The notes under the pieces were generated by a model, which had not been told where the DNA came from, made no database searches, and saw only the letters and a list, made by a program, of their open reading frames with translations. This document shows, piece by piece, positions 1 to 8,873 of a DNA stretch of 64,000 nucleotides. The DNA comes from Mycolicibacterium doricum. Its GTDB lineage: Bacteria; Actinomycetota; Actinomycetes; Mycobacteriales; Mycobacteriaceae. Each line of letters starts with the position of its first letter. Positions within the stretch are counted from its first letter, which is position 1. Where the stretch lies: contig NZ_AP022605.1 of the NCBI RefSeq assembly GCF_010728155.1, positions 1,302,001 to 1,366,000 on the forward strand, read 5' to 3'. The translations under genes and the position numbers were made by a program.

Positions 1-68
1 GGTGCCCGTGGCGTTGGGTAGTTACGGCGGACGGCACCATAACCACAATTCAGGAAGGCGGCAGCCTG

Positions 69-863
69 GTGTTCATTCACAACAAGGACCTTCAATTCGA
101 GGTCCGCGTCGAGAAGCCGGACCCTCGATTCGCCACTCTGCTGCAAGAGCAGTTCGGCGGCGCCAACGGCGAACTGAAAGCGGCCATGCAGTACTTCACG
201 CAGGCGTTCGTGCTTCGCGGGAAGAACCCGCCGATGTACGACCTGTTCATGGACATCGCCACCGAGGAACTCAGCCACCTCGAGATGGTCGGCTCGATGA
301 TCACGATGCTTCTCGACGGGCTCAACGACGACCTGAAGGCGGCCACCGAAAAGTGTGACTGGATGCCCGCGGTGGCGTCCAACGACGGTCGCGATCAGAT
401 CATCCACAGCGTGGCGGTCAACCCGCTGTTCATGTCGCTCACCGGAGGCGGCCCCGATGTGCGGGATTCCGCGGGCGTGCCCTGGAGCGGCACCTTCGTC
501 AACTCCAACGGCGACCCGTCGGTGGACCTGCGCAGCAACCTGGCCGCTGAGTCGCGCGCCAAGATCGTCTACGAGTACCTCAAGCAGTTCACCGATGATC
601 CCGGGGTGCAGGACACCCTGACGTTCCTGATGACCCGCGAAGTGACCCATTACCAGCAGTTCACGGCGGCCTTCAACGAGTTGCCGGTGAACTTCCCGCC
701 CGGCGTGCTGGCCGGCGACCAGCGCTTCCAGAATGTGGCGTTCAACATGAGCAACGGTGAGGGTTCGGTGCGCGGGCCGTGGAACGAGGGTCAGGGCCCG
801 TGGCCGGACGGGATGCAGTGGCAGTACGTAGAGAAGCCGACCGAACAGTGGTTTGGGCACTGA
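69..863 (+). CDS. manganese catalase family protein
   Basis: Non-haem catalase that would split hydrogen peroxide in the cytosol using a dimanganese centre. The 264-residue product has the ferritin-like four-helix pattern of the family, with carboxylate/histidine metal-ligand motifs NGELKA (about residue 35), EELSHLE (about 67) and REVTHYQQF (about 190). The tail is rich in Gly, Trp and Pro (EGQGPWPDGMQW), as in actinobacterial members. The start is GTG at 69, chosen because AGGAAGG (52-58) lies ten bases upstream. It faces the hemerythrin gene and ends before a hairpin at 976-1008. Family assignment is firm; activity is inferred. Confidence 0.9.
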   Translation: MFIHNKDLQFEVRVEKPDPRFATLLQEQFGGANGELKAAMQYFTQAFVLRGKNPPMYDLFMDIATEELSHLEMVGSMITMLLDGLNDDLKAATEKCDWMPAVASNDGRDQIIHSVAVNPLFMSLTGGGPDVRDSAGVPWSGTFVNSNGDPSVDLRSNLAAESRAKIVYEYLKQFTDDPGVQDTLTFLMTREVTHYQQFTAAFNELPVNFPPGVLAGDQRFQNVAFNMSNGEGSVRGPWNEGQGPWPDGMQWQYVEKPTEQWFGH

Positions 864-975
864 CAACCGTACGAACAAGGGTGCCCACGGCGACGTCAGC
901 GGCCGGCCCGGTGTCACCGAAGGTAAGCCGTTCACCCACGAACACCACATCCCGGCGACATAACGCGGGCAGCGA

Positions 976-1008
976 AAGCAGCCGGTATCAATACGATGCC
1001 GGCTGCTT
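976..1008. terminator. perfect 10-bp hairpin between convergent genes
   Basis: AAGCAGCCGG (976-985) and CCGGCTGCTT (999-1008) are perfect inverted repeats with a 13-base loop. It lies between the convergent catalase and hemerythrin genes, so it could end transcription from both sides. No U-tract follows, which is common for mycobacterial hairpins. Function is inferred from position. Confidence 0.55.
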
Positions 1009-1035
1009 CCGCCGTGCATCAGTGGACGCCGTGGA

Positions 1036-1620
1036 TCAGTGGATCTGCGGGTCCGGCGGGTTCTTCTCGGACCGCCCGCTGGCCGCGTCGCGCAGGTGGT
1101 CGACGATCGCCGCGCCGGCGCCCATCGTCTTCTGCACGAGCGCGCTCGGCGGGGTATCGGGATGCGGCCGGGTCGGCGCCACTTTCTTGGCGTCCTCGAG
1201 CTTCTTCCCCAGTCGCTCACGCTCCTCGCGGCTTACCGCTGCCTCGAACCGCGGCCAGACCACCTCCTGTTCGTAGCGGATGTGCTCGCGGCCTGCCGTG
1301 ACGAACTCCTGCAGCGCATCGTGGTATTCGACCTGCCCGGGTTCGCTGTCGAGCAGTTGTTGCAGCGCTCGCTTGCCCTGCTGTTCCTGTTCCAACCCGC
1401 GGTCGGCGAGTTCATCACCGCCCTCGACCTTTTCGCGCACCATCGGCCAAAAGAACTGCTCCTCGATCGCTTCGTGCTGCGACTCGGCGATGATCAGGTT
1501 CTCCACCATCGTGCCCAGCCCGCTCATTTCCGCGCCGGTGCCCCGTGGGGATCCGTCGAGGACCTGCAGCATGCCGAGCACACTCTTGTGGTCCTGGCGT
1601 AGGAACGCCAATGCCTCCAT
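1036..1620 (-). CDS. hemerythrin HHE cation-binding domain protein
   Basis: Small cytosolic helical protein (194 residues) predicted to hold a non-haem di-iron site. Histidine/glutamate motifs of the HHE family are visible: RQDHKS near the N-terminus, ESQHEAIEE about residue 50, and GREHIRYEQE about 110. The reading frame stays open far upstream, but the ATG at 1620 is preceded eight bases away by GGAGGT, which decides the start; the ATG at 1635 has no such site. The C-terminal KVAPTRPHP tail recurs in the second HHE protein at 33134-33700. Role unknown; oxygen, NO or iron sensing are possibilities from the family only. Confidence 0.88.
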   Translation of the reverse strand: MEALAFLRQDHKSVLGMLQVLDGSPRGTGAEMSGLGTMVENLIIAESQHEAIEEQFFWPMVREKVEGGDELADRGLEQEQQGKRALQQLLDSEPGQVEYHDALQEFVTAGREHIRYEQEVVWPRFEAAVSREERERLGKKLEDAKKVAPTRPHPDTPPSALVQKTMGAGAAIVDHLRDAASGRSEKNPPDPQIH

Positions 1621-1733
1621 GACTGTTACCTCCATATTGTCGCGCTGGCCGCTGTGACGTACCCGGCCAGCGGACGACGAAACTGCGCGGCGGATGGCGG
1701 CGTCTAGAGGGGCATGGTCGGTGCCCGCGGCTG

Positions 1734-2957
1734 TCAACGGCGGTCGGGCCCGATGCCGGTTCGGGGCCCTGCAGGAACCAGTGGCAACGCCAACAGCGGT
1801 AGCACCGCCAGCACCGCGAACGCCGCTGGGTATCCGAAGGCACCGATCAGTCCGCCGAAGATCGGGCCCGATGCGGCCGACGCCAGATGCTGGCTGGTGT
1901 TCTGAGCGCCCAGGGCCCGTCCGCTCCAGAACGGCCCCGCGATCTCGGCGATGGCGGTGAACGCCAAACCGTTGTCGCACACCGTCATCACCGAGGCGAC
2001 CACCATCAGCGCGGCGCTCACCGGAGAGCCCAACGCATCGGTGAGAGCCACGAGCGCGAGCACGGCCGCCGCCGCCCAGGCGATCCAGCGGATCGGACGC
2101 AACCGGTCGCCGACGCGGTCCGACAGATAGCCGGCGCCGACTCGGCCGCCCGCACCGAGGATCTGGGCCAGCGTGACCAGTGCCCCCGCGGATGCCGCCG
2201 ACCATCCCCGCTCGGACATCAACCACACCAGTGTGAAAGTCCACACCACCGCCTGTGGCACCACGAGCAGGACCGACAGGGCGTGGATTCGCCACAGCAC
2301 TGTGTCGCCGCGGTACGGGTTGGCCAGCACCTCGGCTGCGGCCTCCCCGCGCGGGGGCCGCGGCGGATCCAGTACGCCGACGAGGCAGAAGATCGCCGCT
2401 GCCGCGCACACGACTGCCGGAAACAACAGGGCCACCGCGACGCCCCGGCTTTGGGCAACCGTCGGAATCACCAAGGCGCCGAGGCCGACCCCGAGCGGAA
2501 CCGACGCCTGCCGGATCCCCATCACCAGACCGCGCTGATGTGGTGCGAACCATCCCACCACCAGGCGGCCGCTGGCCGAATTGCTGCCCGCGGCGGCCAT
2601 CCCGCCGAGGAACAGCAACGCGCCCACGGCCGGAAGGGAATCCACCGCGGCCGCGGCGAAGGCGGCGGCCGCGGTGAGCCCCGAACCCACCGTCAGCACG
2701 AAGCGTTCACCGACCCGGTCGACGACGTAGCCCCAAGCGATCAGGGTCACCACCATGCCGAAGCTCGGCATCGACGCCATCAGTCCGGCCAGTGCGAGAT
2801 CGAGGCCGCGCTCGGCACGCAGCGACGGGATGAGAAACGCCGCGCCGTAGACAAATACATTGGCGCACATCGTCGCGGCGACACCCAGCGCCAACATCGA
2901 CCAGCGGCGCACCGTGCCGATGGTCTGGGCCGCCATCTCTCCATGGTGACATGGCAC
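1734..2957 (-). CDS. MFS transporter
   Basis: Integral membrane transporter of the major facilitator superfamily, about 400 residues with roughly twelve hydrophobic segments. The loop after TM2 reads GYVVDRVGERF and the equivalent second-half loop GYLSDRVGDRL, the classic MFS cytoplasmic D-R-x-G motif occurring twice. It corresponds to M. tuberculosis Rv2994. Substrate cannot be told. The start is uncertain: GTG at 2957 gives the longest form, and ATG at 2936 (MAAQTIG) is an alternative; neither has a well-spaced Shine-Dalgarno. It is divergent from the FAH gene, with about 100 bases between them. Confidence 0.85.
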   Translation of the reverse strand: MPCHHGEMAAQTIGTVRRWSMLALGVAATMCANVFVYGAAFLIPSLRAERGLDLALAGLMASMPSFGMVVTLIAWGYVVDRVGERFVLTVGSGLTAAAAFAAAAVDSLPAVGALLFLGGMAAAGSNSASGRLVVGWFAPHQRGLVMGIRQASVPLGVGLGALVIPTVAQSRGVAVALLFPAVVCAAAAIFCLVGVLDPPRPPRGEAAAEVLANPYRGDTVLWRIHALSVLLVVPQAVVWTFTLVWLMSERGWSAASAGALVTLAQILGAGGRVGAGYLSDRVGDRLRPIRWIAWAAAAVLALVALTDALGSPVSAALMVVASVMTVCDNGLAFTAIAEIAGPFWSGRALGAQNTSQHLASAASGPIFGGLIGAFGYPAAFAVLAVLPLLALPLVPAGPRTGIGPDRR

Positions 2958-3043
2958 GTCTCATATATCCGAACCAGCATCTCAAGATCTGAAATCGCCC
3001 GGTGGGCAGGACGGCGCTTGCCCGGGGCGCAGACTGCTGACAC

Positions 3044-3049
3044 TAAGCT
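3044..3049 (+). promoter_or_regulatory. -10 hexamer TAAGCT, leaderless promoter candidate
   Basis: TAAGCT fits the mycobacterial TANNNT -10 consensus and ends exactly six bases before the ATG at 3056. Transcription would then start at the A of the start codon. No Shine-Dalgarno is present, which agrees with a leaderless mRNA. Confidence 0.6.
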
Positions 3050-3055
3050 GGCAGC

Positions 3056-3841
3056 ATGCGCCTCGGTCGAATCGCCAGCCCCGACGGAGTCGCCTTCGTC
3101 AGCGTTGAGGGCACCCCCGACGATCCCGCCACGACCGTCAGGGAGATCGCCGAACATCCCTTCGGCACGCCCACCTTTACGGGGCGGTCGTGGCCGCTGG
3201 CCGACGTCCGGCTGCTGGCACCCATCCTGGCCAGCAAGGTGGTGTGCATCGGGAAAAACTACGCCGCGCACATCGAGGAGATGGGCGGCGGACACTTCCC
3301 GGACCCGGTGATCTTCCTCAAACCGAACACGTCGATCATCGGCCCCAACATCCCGATCCAATTGCCGGCCAACGCCAATCCTGTGCACTTCGAGGGAGAG
3401 CTGGCCGTCGTCATCGGTCGGCCGTGCAAGGACGTGCCCGCCGCGAGGGCTGCCGAGAACATCCTGGGCTACACCATCGCCAACGACGTGTCCGCGCGCG
3501 ACCAGCAGCAGCAGGACGGACAGTGGACCCGTGCCAAGGGCCACGACACGTTCTGTCCGGTGGGTCCGTGGATCGTCACCGACGTCGACCCGTCGGATCT
3601 CGAATTGCGCACCGAGGTCAACGGCGAGACGCGTCAGCTCACCCGGACGTCGATGATGCTGCACGACGTCGGGGCGATCGTGGAGTGGATCTCGGCCGTG
3701 ATGACCCTGCTGCCCGGGGACCTCATCCTCACCGGGACCCCCGAGGGGGTGTCCCCGATCGACGACGGCGACACCGTCTCGATCACCGTCGAGAACATCG
3801 GGACGCTCACCAACCCCGTTGTGCGAAAAGGAAGACGATGA
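3056..3841 (+). CDS. fumarylacetoacetate hydrolase family protein
   Basis: Cytosolic enzyme of the FAH / 2-hydroxyhepta-2,4-diene-1,7-dioate isomerase superfamily, 261 residues, matching Rv2993c by position. The family core is visible: [14 protein letters not shown], the metal-ligand stretch [12 protein letters not shown] (about residue 110), NDVSARDQQ and the C-terminal [15 protein letters not shown]. Members hydrolyse or decarboxylate beta-dicarbonyl compounds, some acting as oxaloacetate decarboxylases; the substrate here is unknown. ATG 3056 is set by the leaderless promoter. Its stop overlaps the gltX start as ATGA (3838-3841), so the two are co-transcribed and translationally coupled. 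Confidence 0.9.
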   Translation: MRLGRIASPDGVAFVSVEGTPDDPATTVREIAEHPFGTPTFTGRSWPLADVRLLAPILASKVVCIGKNYAAHIEEMGGGHFPDPVIFLKPNTSIIGPNIPIQLPANANPVHFEGELAVVIGRPCKDVPAARAAENILGYTIANDVSARDQQQQDGQWTRAKGHDTFCPVGPWIVTDVDPSDLELRTEVNGETRQLTRTSMMLHDVGAIVEWISAVMTLLPGDLILTGTPEGVSPIDDGDTVSITVENIGTLTNPVVRKGRR

Positions 3842-5310
3842 GCGATATGGGCGTACGCGTGCGATTCTGTCCTTCGCCGACGGGCACTCCGCACGTCGGC
3901 TTGATCCGCACTGCGCTCTTCAACTGGGCGTACGCGCGTCACACCGGCGGTACGTTCGTATTCCGTATCGAGGACACCGATTCGGCCCGCGACAGCGAGG
4001 AGAGCTACCACGCGATCCTCGACGCGCTGAGCTGGCTCGGACTGGACTACGACGAAGGACCCGGGATCGGCGGACCGTATGCGCCGTACCGCCAGTCGCA
4101 GCGCCGGGACGTCTACCGCGACGTGATCACCCGTCTGGTCGACGCGGGCGAGGCCTACGAGGCCTATTCGACCGCCGAGGACGTCGAGGCTCGCCACCTT
4201 GCCGCGGGGCGCAATCCGAAACTGGGCTACGACAACTTCGACCGCGACCTCACCGACGAGGAACGCGCCGCCTACCGCGCCGAGGGCCGCGAGCCGGTGA
4301 TCCGCCTCAGGATGCCGGATGACGACATTACCTGGCGCGACCTCGTGCGTGGCGAGACGACGTTCGGTGCCGGGACGATTCCCGACTTTGCGCTCACCCG
4401 CGGCAACGGTGAGCCGCTCTACACGTTGGTCAACCCGGTCGACGATGCGCTGATGAAGATCACCCATGTGCTGCGGGGGGAGGACCTGCTGCCGTCCACT
4501 CCCCGTCAGATCGCTTTGTACCGGGCGCTGATCCGCATCGGTGTTGCAGACGAAGTGCCGCAGTTCGCCCACCTGCCGAGCGTGCTCGGTGACGGCAACA
4601 AGAAGCTCTCCAAACGAGATCCGCAGTCGAATCTGTTCCTGCACCGCGATCGGGGCTTCATTCCCGAGGGGCTGCTCAACTACCTGGCGCTGTTGGGTTG
4701 GGGCATCGCCGACGACCGCGACGTATTCAGCCTCGAGGAGATGGTGGCCGCCTTCGACGTCGCCGACGTGAACTCCAATCCCGCGCGGTTCGACCAGAAG
4801 AAGGCCGACGCGCTCAACGCCGAACACATTCGGATGCTGTCCGAGCAGGAGTTCACCGCGCGCCTCGAGGAGTACTTCGCCGCCCACGGACACGACACCG
4901 GTCTCGACAACGCGCGGTTCGCCGAGGCTGCCCGGTTGGTGCAGACCCGCATCGTCGTCCTCGGTGACGCCTGGGGCCTGCTGAAGTTCCTCGACGAGGG
5001 CTCGTTCGCTCTCGACGAGAAGGCGGCGGCCAAGGAACTCAAGGGAGATGCGGTACAGGTACTGGACGCCGCGCTTTCGGCGCTCCAGGGTGTCGGGCAG
5101 TGGACGACCGCCGCGATCGAAGAGGCGCTGAAGAAGGCGCTACTGGAGGATCTCCAGCTCAAGCCGCGCAAGGCGTTCGGTCCGATCCGCGTCGCCGCCA
5201 CCGGAGCCTCGGTGAGCCCGCCGCTGTTCGAATCGCTGGAGTTGCTCGGGCGTGACCGCAGCCTGGCCCGCCTGCGGGCCGGACGCGAGCATGCGGCCGC
5301 TACCGCCTAG
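3838..5310 (+). CDS. gltX: glutamyl-tRNA synthetase
   Basis: Class I aminoacyl-tRNA synthetase that charges tRNA-Glu (and, in organisms lacking GlnRS, misacylates tRNA-Gln for later amidation). It has 490 residues, a normal length. The HIGH-type motif appears as PTGTPHVGL at residue 13 onward and the KMSKS loop as KKLSKRD about 256; the C-terminal part is the helical anticodon-binding domain. The start is ATG 3838, four-base overlap with the FAH stop; the frame is open upstream but that is the shadow of the FAH gene. The genes for tRNA-Gln and tRNA-Glu, its substrates, lie directly downstream. Confidence 0.97.
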   Translation: MSDMGVRVRFCPSPTGTPHVGLIRTALFNWAYARHTGGTFVFRIEDTDSARDSEESYHAILDALSWLGLDYDEGPGIGGPYAPYRQSQRRDVYRDVITRLVDAGEAYEAYSTAEDVEARHLAAGRNPKLGYDNFDRDLTDEERAAYRAEGREPVIRLRMPDDDITWRDLVRGETTFGAGTIPDFALTRGNGEPLYTLVNPVDDALMKITHVLRGEDLLPSTPRQIALYRALIRIGVADEVPQFAHLPSVLGDGNKKLSKRDPQSNLFLHRDRGFIPEGLLNYLALLGWGIADDRDVFSLEEMVAAFDVADVNSNPARFDQKKADALNAEHIRMLSEQEFTARLEEYFAAHGHDTGLDNARFAEAARLVQTRIVVLGDAWGLLKFLDEGSFALDEKAAAKELKGDAVQVLDAALSALQGVGQWTTAAIEEALKKALLEDLQLKPRKAFGPIRVAATGASVSPPLFESLELLGRDRSLARLRAGREHAAATA

Positions 5311-5457
5311 GTCGTGTGGCCGCTCCGCGGGATGCGTGGCGAAAGCACCCCGAAATATTTGGTAGTGTGCACGTCGGCGCCGGAACGATGCGCGGGGGAG
5401 ATCCTCGCCGCGCAAGCGCTCCGAAAAGGCTCGTGACCAGCGGTTATGGGCGGCCGA

Positions 5458-5529
5458 TGGGGTATGGTGTAATTGGCAACACAGCTGATTCTGGTTCAGC
5501 CATTCTAGGTTCGAGTCCTGGTACCCCAG
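5458..5529 (+). tRNA. glnU: tRNA-Gln (CTG)
   Basis: A 72-base cloverleaf. Acceptor strands TGGGGTA (5458-5464) and TACCCCA (5522-5528) pair fully, with discriminator G5529. The anticodon arm is GCTGA-TTCTGGT-TCAGC, giving anticodon CTG. The T arm contains GGTTCGAGTCC. CCA is not encoded. A TAGTGT -10-like hexamer lies at 5363-5368, but that is about 90 bases upstream, so the promoter is uncertain. Confidence 0.96.
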
Positions 5530-5597
5530 CTGGATCGAGGTCTGCGCGAAGAGCCGAAGCGCTCTGCAGGCGATTAGGTCAGCGTTGTTCGCTGAGC

Positions 5598-5603
5598 TAT
5601 GCT
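5598..5603 (+). promoter_or_regulatory. -10-like TATGCT upstream of tRNA-Glu
   Basis: TATGCT fits TANNNT and lies 18 bases before the mature 5' end of tRNA-Glu, the right distance for a tRNA promoter with a short 5' leader. No convincing -35 is seen, so the tRNA may instead be cut from a transcript shared with tRNA-Gln. Confidence 0.35.
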
Positions 5604-5621
5604 GTCCAACCGAAAGTTCTA

Positions 5622-5694
5622 GCCCCCGTCGTCTAGCGGCCTAGGACGCCGCCCTCTCACGGCGGTAGCGTGGGTTCGAATCCCATCGGGGGTA
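5622..5694 (+). tRNA. gluT: tRNA-Glu (CTC)
   Basis: A 73-base cloverleaf. Acceptor strands GCCCCCG (5622-5628) and CGGGGGT (5687-5693) pair, the first pair being a G-U wobble, with discriminator A5694. The anticodon arm CCGCC-CTCTCAC-GGCGG gives anticodon CTC. The T arm contains GGGTTCGAATCCC. Grouping with tRNA-Gln and gltX is the usual mycobacterial arrangement. Confidence 0.97.
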
Positions 5695-5728
5695 CATCAC
5701 CGGCTTTCGTCCGGCCATTCCGGCACCG

Positions 5729-5792
5729 AGATCTACGCCACGGTCGATCTACGTCACGGTCGATCTACGTCACGGTCGATCTACGTCATGGT
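5729..5792. repeat. four tandem 16-bp repeats
   Basis: Unit CGATCTACGTCACGGT is repeated head to tail at 5729-5744, 5745-5760, 5761-5776 and 5777-5792. The middle two copies are identical; the first and last differ by one to three bases. The array fills the spacer between tRNA-Glu and the convergent iclR gene. No coding potential is apparent. It may be a length-variable locus or a set of binding sites; nothing in the sequence decides between these. Confidence 0.9.
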
Positions 5793-5839
5793 CATCGTGC
5801 GGGTCCGCCGACCGCCGCCACGTCGGTCTCGGCGAGCCG

Positions 5840-6541
5840 CTACAGCCGGCTGGCGAGGGTATCGGCGGCGGCGAGCAGATCGGCGGCCCACCGCGCGCCG
5901 GGGCGCCGCCCCATCCGGTCGATCGGACCCGACACCGAGATCGCCGCCACTACGGCCCCCTTGCCGTCGCGCACCGGCGCGGAGACGCTGGCCACCCCGG
6001 GCTCGCGTTCAGCCGCGCTCTGCGCCCACCCGCGCCTGCGCACCTCGGCCAGCGTGCGTTCGGTGAACATGGCTTCGGGCAGCACCGCCTGCTGGGTGGC
6101 GGCGTCGGCGAAGGCGAGCAGCACTTTCGCCCCCGAACCCGCCGTCATCGGCAGCGGGGTTCCGACCGGAACTGTGTCCCTCAGTCCCGCGGGCGGTTCC
6201 AGGGCCGCGATGCAGATCCGGGAGGTGCCCTCCCGCCGGTACAGCTGAACGCTCTCCCCGGTCATCTCCCGAAGGCGAGGCAGGATCACTGCTCCGGCGG
6301 CCAGCAGCGGATCGTTGACCTGGCCGGCCAACTCGGTCAGCGCTGGCCCGAGCCGCCACCGCCCGTCGGCATCCCGGGCCAGCAGACGGTGGGTTTCCAG
6401 GCCCGTGGCCAACCGGTGCGCCGTCGCCCGGGGTAGTCCGGTGCGCTCGCATAGTTCCGCGAGCGCGCAGGGGGACTCCGCCACGGTATGCAGTAAGCCC
6501 ACGGCTTTGTCCAGCACGCCGATGCCGCTATCCTGTCTCAC
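5840..6541 (-). CDS. IclR family transcriptional regulator
   Basis: DNA-binding regulator, 233 residues, with an N-terminal winged helix-turn-helix (ALAELCERTGLPRATAHRL, about residues 26-44) and a C-terminal IclR effector domain ending in the usual VAAISVSGP motif. It lies divergent from leuCD, as Rv2989 does in M. tuberculosis and NdgR in Streptomyces, where the family controls leucine and other amino-acid genes. The GTG start at 6541 is preceded at exactly six bases by TAGTAT, so the mRNA is probably leaderless. Its promoter and start overlap an inverted repeat that may be its own operator. Confidence 0.92.
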   Translation of the reverse strand: MRQDSGIGVLDKAVGLLHTVAESPCALAELCERTGLPRATAHRLATGLETHRLLARDADGRWRLGPALTELAGQVNDPLLAAGAVILPRLREMTGESVQLYRREGTSRICIAALEPPAGLRDTVPVGTPLPMTAGSGAKVLLAFADAATQQAVLPEAMFTERTLAEVRRRGWAQSAAEREPGVASVSAPVRDGKGAVVAAISVSGPIDRMGRRPGARWAADLLAAADTLASRL

Positions 6542-6571
6542 AAAGAGATACTATCCTCCCGAAATGTGAGA
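6536..6571. promoter_or_regulatory. divergent iclR/leuC promoters within an inverted repeat
   Basis: Arms TCTCACA (6536-6542) and TGTGAGA (6565-6571) are perfect inverted repeats 22 bases apart. Between them two -10 hexamers overlap: TACTAT on the plus strand (6549-6554, toward leuC) and TAGTAT on the minus strand (6553-6548, toward iclR). A regulator bound to both arms would cover both promoters. That IclR is this regulator is inference. Confidence 0.5.
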
Positions 6572-6617
6572 ATGCCAGCGTAACGGCGCAGGCGGCGTAT
6601 CGAGAATCGAGAAGGTA

Positions 6618-8063
6618 ATGGCACAGCTCACCACACCGCGCACCATGGCCGAGAAGGTGTGGGCCGACCACGTCGTCGCCCATGGCACCGGCGAGGGTGC
6701 CGGGCGTGAACCGGATCTGATCTACATCGACCTGCACCTTGTGCACGAGGTAACCAGCCCGCAGGCGTTCGACGGCCTGCGCCTGGCGAATCGACCGGTG
6801 CGACGGCCGGACCTCACCATCGCCACCGAAGACCACAACGTGCCCACGGTTGACATCGACAAGCCGATCGCGGACCCGGTGTCGCGCATCCAGGTGGAGA
6901 CGTTGCGCCGCAACTGCGCCGAATTCGGGATCCGGCTGCATCCGATGGGTGACGCCGAACAGGGCATCGTTCACATCATCGGCCCGCAGCTCGGGCTCAC
7001 CCAGCCGGGCATGACTGTCGTGTGCGGTGACAGCCACACCTCGACCCACGGCGCGTTCGGCGCCCTGGCAATGGGGATCGGCACCTCCGAGGTGGAACAC
7101 GTACTGGCGACGCAGACGCTGCCGCTGCGGCCGTTCAAGACGATGGCGGTCAACGTTGAAGGGGAGCTCCCGCCTGGAGTCAGCGCCAAGGACGTCATCC
7201 TGGCCGTGATCGCCAAGATCGGCACCGGCGGGGGACAGGGCCACGTCATCGAATACCGCGGCAGCGCCATCGCATCACTGTCGATGGAGGGCCGAATGAC
7301 CATCTGCAACATGAGCATAGAGGCCGGCGCGCGGGCCGGCATGGTGGCGCCCGACGAGACCACGTTCGAATTCCTGCGCGGCCGTCCGCACGCGCCCACT
7401 GGCGCCGACTGGGATGCGGCAGTGCAGGCCTGGCGGCAGCTGCGCACCGATCCCGGCGCAGAATTCGACACCGAGGTCTATCTCGACGCCGCCGAGCTGA
7501 GCCCGTTCGTCACCTGGGGCACCAATCCCGGGCAGGGGGTGCCGCTGTCCGGCGCGGTGCCCGACCCGGAGCTGATCGCTGACGAGGGTCAGCGGCAGGC
7601 GGCGGAAAAGGCGTTGACTTACATGGGTCTTCAGGCCGGCACCGCGATGCGCGACGTCGCGGTCGATACCGTGTTCGTCGGATCGTGCACCAACGGGCGC
7701 ATCGAGGATCTGCGCGTCGTCGCCGACGTCCTGCGGGGCCGCAGCGTCGCCGACGGGGTGCGGATGCTGGTGGTCCCCGGATCGATGCGGGTCCGCGCGC
7801 AGGCTGAATCCGAAGGGCTCGACCGGATCTTCGTCGAGGCCGGTGCCCAGTGGCGGCAGGCGGGCTGCTCGATGTGTCTGGGCATGAATCCCGATCAACT
7901 GTCCCCGGGGCAGCGATGCGCGTCGACGTCCAACCGCAACTTCGAGGGGCGCCAGGGCAAAGGCGGGCGGACACATCTGGTCTCGCCGGCCGTGGCCGCC
8001 GCCACCGCCGTCCGCGGCACGCTGTCATCACCTGCGGACCTGTCCGCCATCCCCGCTCGCTGA
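6618..8063 (+). CDS. leuC: 3-isopropylmalate dehydratase large subunit
   Basis: With LeuD it forms the aconitase-type [4Fe-4S] enzyme that isomerises 2-isopropylmalate to 3-isopropylmalate in leucine synthesis. The 481 residues are normal for the family. The cluster cysteines are visible in VGSCTNGR (about residue 355) and in CSMCLGMN (about 416-423), and the substrate motif [14 protein letters not shown] about 134. ATG 6618 has AGAAGG just upstream. leuD follows 13 bases after the stop, so the pair is an operon, probably controlled by the divergent IclR protein. Confidence 0.97.
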   Translation: MAQLTTPRTMAEKVWADHVVAHGTGEGAGREPDLIYIDLHLVHEVTSPQAFDGLRLANRPVRRPDLTIATEDHNVPTVDIDKPIADPVSRIQVETLRRNCAEFGIRLHPMGDAEQGIVHIIGPQLGLTQPGMTVVCGDSHTSTHGAFGALAMGIGTSEVEHVLATQTLPLRPFKTMAVNVEGELPPGVSAKDVILAVIAKIGTGGGQGHVIEYRGSAIASLSMEGRMTICNMSIEAGARAGMVAPDETTFEFLRGRPHAPTGADWDAAVQAWRQLRTDPGAEFDTEVYLDAAELSPFVTWGTNPGQGVPLSGAVPDPELIADEGQRQAAEKALTYMGLQAGTAMRDVAVDTVFVGSCTNGRIEDLRVVADVLRGRSVADGVRMLVVPGSMRVRAQAESEGLDRIFVEAGAQWRQAGCSMCLGMNPDQLSPGQRCASTSNRNFEGRQGKGGRTHLVSPAVAAATAVRGTLSSPADLSAIPAR

Positions 8064-8076
8064 AGGAGAACCCGCC

Positions 8077-8670
8077 ATGGAAGCCTTTCGCACTCACACC
8101 GGGATCGGCGTGCCCCTGCGTCGGTCGAACGTCGACACAGACCAGATCATCCCCGCGGTGTACCTGAAGCGGGTAACCAGAACCGGTTTCGAGGACGGCC
8201 TTTTCGCCGCGTGGCGCAACGACCCCTCCTTCGTGCTGAACCTGCCGCCGTTCGACCGGGGTTCGGTTCTGGTGGCCGGACCCGATTTCGGCACGGGGTC
8301 CTCGCGCGAGCATGCGGTGTGGGCGCTGATGGACTTCGGTTTCCGGGTCGTCATCTCGTCGCGGTTCGCCGACATCTTCCGCGGGAATTCTGGTAAGGCC
8401 GGTCTTTTGGCCGCCGAGGTCGGTCAAAATGACGTGGAAATTTTGTGGAAGTTGATCGAGCAGAATCCTGGACTGGAAATCACTGTCAATCTTCAAGATC
8501 GCAACATCATCGCCGGAACGGTCATGGTGCCGTTCACTATTGACGACTACACTGCGTGGCGCCTGCTCGAAGGGCTCGACGATATAGGCCTCACGCTGCG
8601 GAAACAGGCTGAAATCGAGGATTACGAGCAGCACAGGCCGAGCTGGAAGCCGCGCACTCTGCCGGCCTGA
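8077..8670 (+). CDS. leuD: 3-isopropylmalate dehydratase small subunit
   Basis: Swivelling-domain subunit of isopropylmalate isomerase, 197 residues. Family motifs are NVDTDQIIP near the N-terminus and the [13 protein letters not shown] loop about residues 71-83. ATG 8077 follows the Shine-Dalgarno GAAGGAGAA with good spacing, 13 bases after the leuC stop. About 200 bases without a gene separate it from hupB. Confidence 0.97.
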   Translation: MEAFRTHTGIGVPLRRSNVDTDQIIPAVYLKRVTRTGFEDGLFAAWRNDPSFVLNLPPFDRGSVLVAGPDFGTGSSREHAVWALMDFGFRVVISSRFADIFRGNSGKAGLLAAEVGQNDVEILWKLIEQNPGLEITVNLQDRNIIAGTVMVPFTIDDYTAWRLLEGLDDIGLTLRKQAEIEDYEQHRPSWKPRTLPA

Positions 8671-8842
8671 TCCGGGCCGTCGGCCCTACCCGGAATCGCC
8701 GTTTTGGCACCCGTTTCCCGGCAAGCCGACAGACGTCAAGGGCCCCAACCGGATTGCCGAAATGTTCACCGGCAGCCGCCGAAACAGCGCGTGGCTCTTG
8801 GAATTCAATGGTCAGTGGGTTTACCGTGTCCACTAGTCGGCC

Positions 8843-8858
8843 CAAGTAGGGCTACTTG
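8843..8858. promoter_or_regulatory. 16-bp palindrome just before the hupB ribosome-binding site
   Basis: CAAGTAG-GG-CTACTTG is a perfect seven-base inverted repeat with a two-base centre. It ends four bases before the hupB Shine-Dalgarno GGAGG (8863-8867). It could be a DNA operator, for instance for autoregulation by the nucleoid protein. As RNA it would need a larger loop than two bases. Function not known. Confidence 0.5.
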
Positions 8859-8873
8859 TCTCGGAGGTTTTGC

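Noticed and set aside
1036..2553. 505-residue minus-strand protein
   Set aside because: Its first 300 residues are an out-of-frame shadow of the MFS gene. Only the last 194 (hemerythrin), starting behind GGAGGT, are coding.
1887..3311. 474-residue plus-strand frame opposite the MFS gene
   Set aside because: Arg/His/Gly-rich shadow typical of antisense frames in high-GC DNA.
3190..3837. Long N-terminal extension of gltX
   Set aside because: It is a shifted-frame shadow of the FAH gene; GluRS families begin at the ATG at 3838.
5545..5580. tRNA-derived integration site (att) next to tRNA-Gln or tRNA-Glu
   Set aside because: No integrase gene, no duplicated tRNA 3' end and no mobile-gene content follow.
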